From the NCBI GenBank assembly GCA_016929815.1, contig JAFGIC010000465.1, positions 1 to 5,593 of the forward strand: 5,593 bases of DNA. The letters run 5' to 3'. The translations under genes were made by a program, and so were the position numbers. This document shows positions 1-3,638 of this stretch, one piece after another (position 1 is the first letter of the stretch; every line of letters begins with the position of its first letter). The stretch is from Deltaproteobacteria bacterium. GTDB lineage: Bacteria; Desulfobacterota; DSM-4660; Desulfatiglandales; HGW-15. The notes under the pieces were generated by a model. That model had not been told where the DNA came from and made no database searches. It worked only from the letters and a program-made list of their open reading frames with translations.

Positions 1-758
1 TCCTGTGCCCCTCCGGGTGCGACCCGAAAACCGCTTATAACCTCGTCAAATATTAAAAGAGATCCGTTTTCTAGCGTTATTGCCCTGAGAGACTTCAGAA
101 ACTCCGGATCAGGCAGAGCAACACCCATGTTGGCGGGAATTGGCTCAACAATAACAGCGGCTATGTCATCCCCGTATTTTTTAAATGCCTCAGTTACCAT
201 GCCCGGATTATTAAATGGAAGAGATATGGTGTAACGAGCAAAATCCTCGGGCACTCCGGGGCTGCCGGGTATTCCGAGTGTGGCGACGCCCGAGCCGGCA
301 GATACCAGAAGGCTGTCCGCGTGCCCGTGATAACACCCCTCGAATTTAATTATCCTGTTTTTGCCTGTGAATCCCCTGGCAAGCCGGATGGCGCTCATGG
401 CAGCCTCTGTCCCTGAATTTACCATTCTCACCATTTCAATAGAAGGCATCATTTCGGACACGATTTCCGCCATTTCAACCTCGAGACCTGTGGGGGCCCC
501 ATAACTGGTTCCCATGGAAAGCCTTTCCCGAATGGCGTTGACAACTTCCGGATGGCTGTGCCCCAGGATCATAGGGCCCCAGGAGCAGACATAATCGATA
601 TATCTGTTTTCGTCTTCATCCCAAAGGTAACAACCTTCTGCCCTTGAGATAAACAGGGGGTCAATACCAACCGCCTTTCCGGCCCTTACAGGACTGTTTA
701 CGCCGCCCGGGATGTGTTTTTTTGCCTTATTAAAAAGTTCTTCCGACTTCTTGCCCAT
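1..758 (-). CDS. hemL: Glutamate-1-semialdehyde 2,1-aminomutase, 3' end missing (window edge)
   Basis: HemL is a cytosolic PLP enzyme that converts glutamate-1-semialdehyde to 5-aminolevulinate, the last step of the C5 route into tetrapyrroles. The visible 252 codons are roughly the first 60% of a protein usually about 425-430 residues long. Family hallmarks seen: IPGGVNSPVRA near residues 16-26, the cofactor phosphate-binding stretch NSGTEAAMSAIRLAR at 114-128, FEGCYHGHAD at 139-148, and FDEVISGFR at 237-245, whose Asp (about 238) binds the PLP ring nitrogen. The catalytic Lys that forms the PLP Schiff base lies beyond the left edge. The ATG is well placed, with AGGAG six bases upstream (minus strand, about 765-769). 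It follows ahbB on the same strand after a 102-bp gap rich in short repeats, so the two probably form one tetrapyrrole operon. The reading frame is unbroken, so the missing end is an edge effect and not decay. Confidence 0.96.
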   Translation of the reverse strand, partial: MGKKSEELFNKAKKHIPGGVNSPVRAGKAVGIDPLFISRAEGCYLWDEDENRYIDYVCSWGPMILGHSHPEVVNAIRERLSMGTSYGAPTGLEVEMAEIVSEMMPSIEMVRMVNSGTEAAMSAIRLARGFTGKNRIIKFEGCYHGHADSLLVSAGSGVATLGIPGSPGVPEDFARYTISLPFNNPGMVTEAFKKYGDDIAAVIVEPIPANMGVALPDPEFLKSLRAITLENGSLLIFDEVISGFRVAPGGAQ

Positions 759-763
759 ATTTT

Positions 764-769
764 ACTCCT
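764..769 (-). promoter_or_regulatory. Ribosome binding site of hemL
   Basis: On the minus strand the sequence AGGAGT lies just before the hemL ATG, with an A/T-rich spacer of about six bases. It is a strong Shine-Dalgarno match and supports the start at 758. Confidence 0.75.
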
Positions 770-783
770 GATACCTAATTACC

Positions 784-849
784 GGTATAGGGTTTAAGGT
801 TCATGGCTTGAGGTTTTTGCATTATCCCTTATACCTTACACCGTATACC
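784..849. repeat. Imperfect 17-bp inverted repeat in the ahbB-hemL gap
   Basis: Positions 784-800 pair with 833-849, matching 15 of 17 bases, around a 32-base interior. The left arm reads GGTATAGGGTTTAAGGT and the right arm ACCTTACACCGTATACC. The right arm is part of the 7-bp repeat tract at 824-858, so the left arm looks like a diverged, inverted piece of the same repeat. In the ahbB-hemL transcript it could fold into a long, A/U-rich stem that might affect processing or the relative expression of the two genes. No U-run follows it, so it is not a standard intrinsic terminator. Confidence 0.5.
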
Positions 850-858
850 TTATACCGT
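824..858 (-). repeat. Degenerate 7-bp tandem repeat (about five units)
   Basis: Read on the minus strand, this tract divides into consecutive heptads ACGGTAT, AAGGTAT, ACGGTGT, AAGGTAT and AAGGGAT, with consensus A(A/C)GGTAT. On the plus strand the same pattern appears as a 14-bp unit at 832-845 repeated at 846-859 with one mismatch. It begins two bases after the ahbB stop codon and is non-coding. Short A/G-rich repeats of this sort can change copy number by slippage. No function can be assigned from the sequence. Confidence 0.65.
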
Positions 859-860
859 AT

Positions 861-1364
861 TTAATAATACTCCATGCTGGTTTTTTTGAATTCCTTTTCG
901 CTGAAAAGGAGGGTGTAATCCTTTATGCCCGACATACGGGACATCTCTTCTGCTATGCTTATGCACTGGTCCCTGTCGGGTCCGTGTATCATTGTATAAA
1001 GGTTATATCTCCACTCCTCTGTTGCCCTTCTTTGATAGCAGTGTGTAACTTCTCGTAATTCGGCCATTTTCTTTCCGATCTCATCTATCATCTTCTCAGG
1101 GACATTCCAGGCCGCTATGGCGTTGGCCCTGAATCCGGCCCCCTGATGATATAGAGTGGCGCCGAATCTTCGAATTATTCCCCTGTCTATCATGGCCTGA
1201 ATCCGGGAAAGAACCATGTCTTCATCAATGCCAAGCTGATCGGCAATAATTTTATAGGGCCGGGGTTCAACCGGCAGATCCCTTTGCAGAAAACCTATTA
1301 TTTTTTTATCCAGTTCATCGATCATAGCTATAATGTCTAGTTGTTGATGATTTATTCCTTTCAA
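861..1364 (-). CDS. ahbB: Siroheme decarboxylase, AhbB-type (Lrp/AsnC-like fold)
   Basis: AhbA and AhbB together decarboxylate siroheme to 12,18-didecarboxysiroheme in the alternative haem pathway of sulfate reducers and methanogens. The 167-residue protein has an Lrp/AsnC-like winged helix (about 16-67, with DELDKKIIGFLQRDLPVEPR and RGIIRRFGA) followed by a ligand-binding half. It looks like AhbB and not AhbA because of RRFGATLYHQGAGF (65-78), VTHCYQRR (106-113), WRYNLYTMIHG (118-128) and the C-terminal LFSEKEFKKTSMEYY. A simple Lrp/AsnC transcription regulator is the main alternative but lacks these motifs. The chosen start is a TTG with only a weak GAGAG upstream. An in-frame ATG at 1325 (residue 14) is possible but has no visible Shine-Dalgarno. 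AhbA is not in the window. It heads a leftward operon with hemL and is divergent from nuoE. Confidence 0.9.
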   Translation of the reverse strand: MKGINHQQLDIIAMIDELDKKIIGFLQRDLPVEPRPYKIIADQLGIDEDMVLSRIQAMIDRGIIRRFGATLYHQGAGFRANAIAAWNVPEKMIDEIGKKMAELREVTHCYQRRATEEWRYNLYTMIHGPDRDQCISIAEEMSRMSGIKDYTLLFSEKEFKKTSMEYY

Positions 1365-1399
1365 ATCATTACTCTCTTGTCAAGCTGAAATGCTCTGCG

Positions 1400-1425
1400 G
1401 ACAGGACTCCGTTTTATATCCTGTC
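1400..1425. repeat. Inverted repeat GACAGGA-N12-TCCTGTC
   Basis: Perfect 7-bp arms at 1400-1406 and 1419-1425 are separated by 12 bases. The element lies between the ahbB start and the divergent promoters. If ahbB is transcribed from the leftward candidate promoter near 1433-1461, this repeat would sit at the start of its leader RNA and could form a hairpin. As DNA it could be an operator. No known regulator motif was recognised. Confidence 0.5.
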
Positions 1426-1430
1426 TCTTT

Positions 1431-1450
1431 GTTTTATATTGACATAAAAC
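1431..1450. promoter_or_regulatory. Palindrome overlapping the divergent promoters (candidate operator)
   Basis: Perfect 7-bp arms GTTTTAT (1431-1437) and ATAAAAC (1444-1450) flank the six bases ATTGAC. The palindrome contains the -35 box of the rightward promoter and covers the -10-like TATAAA of the leftward candidate. A second copy of GTTTTATAT starts at 1411, exactly 20 bp (about two helical turns) upstream. The placement suits a protein controlling both directions. The regulator is unknown, and the arms do not match the FNR, Rex or Fur consensus that I know. Confidence 0.4.
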
Positions 1451-1461
1451 CCGGAAATCCA
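1433..1461 (-). promoter_or_regulatory. Weak candidate leftward promoter for ahbB-hemL
   Basis: On the minus strand, TGGATT (1461-1456) and TATAAA (1438-1433) are separated by 17 bp. The -10 box is good (five of six to TATAAT) but the -35 box is poor (three of six). It is the best leftward pair seen in the gap and would give a leader of roughly 60 nt before the TTG start. Its -10 box abuts the -35 box of the rightward promoter. Confidence 0.3.
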
Positions 1462-1467
1462 TATACT
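1439..1467 (+). promoter_or_regulatory. Sigma-70-type promoter of the nuoE operon
   Basis: A perfect -35 box TTGACA (1439-1444) is followed after 17 bp by TATACT (1462-1467), which matches TATAAT at five of six positions. Transcription would start near 1474, giving a leader of about 120 nt before the nuoE ATG. This is by far the best promoter match in the window, and it points into the five-gene redox operon. Confidence 0.75.
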
Positions 1468-1562
1468 TTTGACCTTTGACAAGATAGTGCCGATTAAATG
1501 TATGACCTGTAACTCTCTTGAATACAAAAGAAAAACAACAGGACATAGATTTTTACTGTATG

Positions 1563-1577
1563 GATCTTTAAAAGATC
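1563..1577 (+). other. Small hairpin just upstream of the nuoE ribosome binding site
   Basis: GATCTT (1563-1568) and AAGATC (1572-1577) form a perfect 6-bp stem with a 3-base TAA loop. It ends four bases before the AAGGAG ribosome binding site at 1581-1586, which lies ten bases before the ATG. The stem leaves the Shine-Dalgarno free. It could stabilise the mRNA 5' region or be a small DNA operator. It may also be chance in an A/T-rich leader. Confidence 0.35.
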
Positions 1578-1596
1578 ATGAAGGAGATTTCAGATT

Positions 1597-2097
1597 ATGA
1601 ATGAAGCAGAAAAACTTGTAAAAATCAATCCGGATCTCACCCATGAGGTAATGTCGAGGGTTGATGAAATAATTGCCCGTTTCAAGGGCAAGGATGGGGG
1701 GCTTATCCCCGTTCTTGAAGAATGCCAGGGAATTGTCGGGTATCTTCCTGTCGAGCTCCAGGAGTACATAGGGAAAGGACTTAATTTGCCGGGCAGCACT
1801 GTTTACGGAGTGGTAACCTTCTATTCCTTTTTTACCATGGTTCCCAAGGGAAGACACAACATCAAGGTCTGTCTGGGTACGGCCTGTTATGTGAGAGGAA
1901 CCAAAAATATCGTTAAAAAACTAAAGGATGATATAAAGATAGGGATAGGAGAGACCACTGAAGACCGGCGATTTTCCCTGCAGGCGGTTCGTTGTCTCGG
2001 AGCATGCGGGCTGGCCCCGGCGGTTGTTGTCGACGAAGATACCTATGGCGGCGTTAAACCCAATATGGTGAGCGACATCCTGGCCAAATACGAGTAA
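1597..2097 (+). CDS. nuoE: NuoE-like [2Fe-2S] subunit of an NAD(P)-linked hydrogenase or formate dehydrogenase
   Basis: This is a thioredoxin-fold [2Fe-2S] protein of the complex I 24-kDa (NuoE) family. It partners a NuoF-type flavoprotein and relays electrons between FMN and the iron-sulfur chain. The 166-residue length is usual for the family. An N-terminal helical domain (about 1-75) is followed by the cluster domain. The ligands are Cys92, Cys97, Cys133 and Cys137 in CLGTACYVRG and RCLGACGLAP, with exactly the family spacing C-x4-C-x35-C-x3-C. A clear AAGGAG ten bases before the ATG supports the start. It is the first gene after the strong promoter. The genes that follow (DRTGG, ATPase, ferredoxin-like, NuoF) and the absence of other nuo genes indicate a soluble HydABC/HndABCD-like or formate dehydrogenase complex, not respiratory complex I. 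The symbol names the family only. Confidence 0.93.
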   Translation: MNEAEKLVKINPDLTHEVMSRVDEIIARFKGKDGGLIPVLEECQGIVGYLPVELQEYIGKGLNLPGSTVYGVVTFYSFFTMVPKGRHNIKVCLGTACYVRGTKNIVKKLKDDIKIGIGETTEDRRFSLQAVRCLGACGLAPAVVVDEDTYGGVKPNMVSDILAKYE

Positions 2098-2140
2098 CAG
2101 AGACCGGGAACCGGTTTCCGGGCCGGATGGAGACAGAAAG

Positions 2141-2488
2141 ATGAGGGCGAAGCGGCTTCAAGACGATCTGGGCATGGAACTGACTGCCGGTGCAAAAGGC
2201 CTGGACAGGGAGATCGAGAACGGATATTGCGGAGATCTTCTTAGTGATGTGATAGCAAACTGTCCGGTTAAGTCCGTATGGCTTACGGTTCAGACTCATC
2301 AGAATATCATTGCGGTTGCCGTACTTCGGGAAATCGCCGCCATTGTCTTGGTAAACGGAAAGAGTCCGGATGATGATGCCAGGTTCAGGGCGGATGAGGA
2401 GAAGATTCCGCTTTTTGTAACTCCTCTGGATGCTTTCCGCGCGGTCGGCATGCTTTACGAATTCGGTGTGGGCAGAAAACCTGAGTAA
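2141..2488 (+). CDS. DRTGG-domain protein of a redox-enzyme operon
   Basis: A 115-residue single-domain protein resembling the small DRTGG-domain proteins found in [FeFe]-hydrogenase clusters of strict anaerobes. Recognisable features are an early LQDDLGMEL, the GYCGDLLSDVIANC segment (28-41), a hydrophobic core around NIIAVAVLREIAAIVLVNG (55-73), and a C-terminal IPLFVTPLDAFRAVGMLYEFG (89-109). DRTGG domains also occur between CBS and DHH domains in some pyrophosphatases and in phosphotransacetylases, where a nucleotide-sensing or regulatory role is suspected. No catalytic residues are evident and it has no signal peptide or membrane segment. GGAG lies eight bases before the ATG. It starts 43 bp after nuoE and ends 16 bp before the ATPase gene, so co-transcription is likely. 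The exact function is unknown; a regulatory or assembly partner of the ATPase is an inference from gene order. Confidence 0.82.
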   Translation: MRAKRLQDDLGMELTAGAKGLDREIENGYCGDLLSDVIANCPVKSVWLTVQTHQNIIAVAVLREIAAIVLVNGKSPDDDARFRADEEKIPLFVTPLDAFRAVGMLYEFGVGRKPE

Positions 2489-2504
2489 TTACGGGGAAGT
2501 ATAA

Positions 2505-3056
2505 TTGAAAGAGCTTTCCCTTCATATCCTGGATATCATTGATAACAGCCTCAGGGCTGGCGCGAACCTCATTCATCTCAATATTGAAGAGGATTTCGGT
2601 TTAAACCGCATCAGAATCTCCATCAAGGACAATGGCAGGGGAATTCCGGCAAATCTGTTAAGCAGGGCGGCGAATCCCTTTTTTACCACACGGGCGACAC
2701 GCAGGGTGGGGCTGGGTCTTTCTCTGTTCATGAAGGCGGCAGAAAGATGCGGAGGCTTTTTTAATATTGATTCCGCTGAAGACAAAGGGACAAAGGTTGA
2801 GGCAGAGTTCAGGATGGACCATATTGACCTGGCGCCCATGGGGGATATCAGGGGCACAATAAAAGGCCTGATAATGGGAAACCCGGATATTGATCTTGTT
2901 TACTCCCATCAGTCCGGGAACCGCCGCTTTGATCTGGATACCAGGGCGGTCCGCGCGGAATTCGGGAATGCGCCCTTTAATCATCCCTTGGCAATGCGGT
3001 ATCTTTTTGGGGTTATCGATGAGGGACTGGACGGGCTGAAAAAGGCAGGGTCTTGA
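2505..3056 (+). CDS. Orphan GHKL (HATPase_c) ATP-binding protein
   Basis: A 183-residue protein with the ATP-binding fold of histidine kinases but no sensor or dimerisation/phospho-acceptor domain. The N-box is HILDIIDNSLRAGA (7-20, with Asn14), the G1 box DNGRGI (42-47), the ATP lid TTRATRRVGLGLS (61-73) holding the G2 box, and the G3 box KGTKVEAEF (94-102). A C-terminal extension (about 105-180) contains HIDLAPMGDIRGTI and NPDIDLVYSH, which is typical of the subgroup found beside DRTGG proteins in hydrogenase operons. The ATG-less start is a TTG preceded by GGGGAAG, and homologues I recall begin MKELSLHILDI, which supports it. It probably binds and hydrolyses ATP or acts like an anti-sigma/serine kinase, but no target is visible. 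Antisense frames here are shadows. Family is secure and function is not. Confidence 0.88.
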   Translation: MKELSLHILDIIDNSLRAGANLIHLNIEEDFGLNRIRISIKDNGRGIPANLLSRAANPFFTTRATRRVGLGLSLFMKAAERCGGFFNIDSAEDKGTKVEAEFRMDHIDLAPMGDIRGTIKGLIMGNPDIDLVYSHQSGNRRFDLDTRAVRAEFGNAPFNHPLAMRYLFGVIDEGLDGLKKAGS

Positions 3057-3067
3057 ATTGAGCGTAA

Positions 3068-3097
3068 TTGACGCATAAATTTTTACTGGAATAGAAA
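3068..3097 (+). promoter_or_regulatory. Weak candidate internal promoter
   Basis: TTGACG (3068-3073, five of six) and TAGAAA (3092-3097, four of six) are separated by 18 bp in the gap after the ATPase gene. It could provide extra transcription of the ferredoxin-like and NuoF genes. The match is modest and the surrounding region is A/T-rich, so confidence is low. Confidence 0.25.
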
Positions 3098-3122
3098 CTG
3101 CAGACATTATATATTAGTGAAA

Positions 3123-3167
3123 AACCGGATCTGGGTTATAAGGAAAGAACCGGAATTTTATAAGGAA
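3123..3167. repeat. Imperfect direct repeat in the 188-bp gap
   Basis: AACCGGA occurs at 3123-3129 and 3148-3154, and each copy is followed by TTATAAGGAA (3136-3145 and 3158-3167). The units are 23 and 20 bp long because the linker between the two parts is six bases in the first copy and three in the second. The whole gap 3057-3244 has no convincing gene. Besides this repeat it holds a weak promoter candidate, a short GCCCT/AGGGC stem and the palindrome at 3184-3193. Confidence 0.55.
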
Positions 3168-3183
3168 TGCCCTTCAGGGCTAA

Positions 3184-3193
3184 TTGTTAACAA
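3184..3193. promoter_or_regulatory. 10-bp palindrome TTGTTAACAA, possible Rex-like half element
   Basis: This perfect palindrome lies about 50 bp before the ferredoxin-like gene. Redox-sensing Rex repressors of anaerobes often bind TTGTTAA and TTAACAA separated by four bases, and they regulate hydrogenase and NADH-linked genes. Here the two halves overlap with no spacer, so it does not match the usual site. It is listed only as a site of interest. Confidence 0.2.
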
Positions 3194-3231
3194 AAATACG
3201 GTCATCGGAAAAACGAGGACCATAAATACAC

Positions 3232-3237
3232 AGGAGG
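3232..3237 (+). promoter_or_regulatory. Consensus ribosome binding site of the ferredoxin-like gene
   Basis: AGGAGG is a full Shine-Dalgarno match, seven bases before the ATG at 3245. It decides between that start and the out-of-frame ATG at 3240. It is one of the strongest sites in the operon and suggests high translation of this gene. Confidence 0.75.
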
Positions 3238-3244
3238 ACATGGA

Positions 3245-3613
3245 ATGGCCAAGGTGACCATCGAAGACCTCAAGAGGATTAAGGAGCAGATTACAAGGGA
3301 AACAGCGCTCAGAGAAGGAGATGCTGCTGTAAGAATAACCGTCCATATGGGTACAAGCGGCATTGCTGCCGGCGCCCGTGAAGTCATGGGCGCTCTTCTT
3401 GAGGAAATGAATGAGACCGATCGCAGGGATATACGAATTATTACCTCCGGTTGCACGGATCTATGCAGAAATGAGCCCAATGTAACAGTGGAGATAAAGG
3501 GACAGGCCCCCGTGGTCTATCAGTTTATGGACGCGGATAAAATGCGCAAGGTTTTTAAACAGCATGTTCTGAAGGGCGAGATTCAGAAAGAGTATGTGCT
3601 GGCTGAAAATTAA
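3245..3613 (+). CDS. Thioredoxin-like ferredoxin-family protein with lost cluster cysteine
   Basis: A 122-residue protein of the thioredoxin-like (2Fe-2S) ferredoxin family that accompanies HydB/NuoF-type genes in hydrogenase operons. After an N-terminal helix (about 1-25) the fold begins with RITVHMGTSGIAAGAREVM (30-48), continues to SGCTDLCRNEPNVTVEI (68-84), and ends with a helix DADKMRKVFKQHVLKGE (96-112). The usual form of the first motif, as I recall it, is MGTCGIAAGA; here that Cys is Ser38 (codon AGC, one base from TGC). Only Cys70 and Cys74 remain in the whole protein, so a normal four-cysteine cluster in one chain is unlikely. The rest of the domain is intact and the ribosome site is excellent, so the gene looks functional, perhaps structural, dimer-bridging or regulatory. 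It ends 25 bp before the NuoF-type gene. Confidence 0.87.
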   Translation: MAKVTIEDLKRIKEQITRETALREGDAAVRITVHMGTSGIAAGAREVMGALLEEMNETDRRDIRIITSGCTDLCRNEPNVTVEIKGQAPVVYQFMDADKMRKVFKQHVLKGEIQKEYVLAEN

Positions 3614-3638
3614 AGATAACGAACAAGGAGATTGATCC

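Noticed and set aside
1361..1546. 61-codon minus-strand frame whose TGA stop overlaps the TTG start of ahbB (TTGA).
   Set aside because: The overlap looks like translational coupling, but the frame has no ribosome binding site, runs through the divergent promoters and inverted repeats, and encodes no recognisable protein.
2104..2121. Palindromic AACCGGTT core in the nuoE-DRTGG gap.
   Set aside because: The 8-bp core has no loop to form an RNA hairpin and the flanks match only with a bulge, so chance is likely.
2658..3107. 149-codon antisense frame opposite the GHKL ATPase gene.
   Set aside because: The plus-strand frame carries all four nucleotide-binding boxes. The antisense product has no recognisable domain and is a shadow.
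3169..3180. GCCCT-TC-AGGGC stem as an intrinsic terminator after the ATPase gene.
   Set aside because: The stem is too short, the loop is only two bases unless the outer pairs open, and no T-run follows.
3168..3191. Seven-codon frame ATG CCC TTC ... TAA after TATAAGGA, as a leader peptide.
   Set aside because: It is too short to test, and no attenuator-like alternative stems or runs of regulatory codons were seen.
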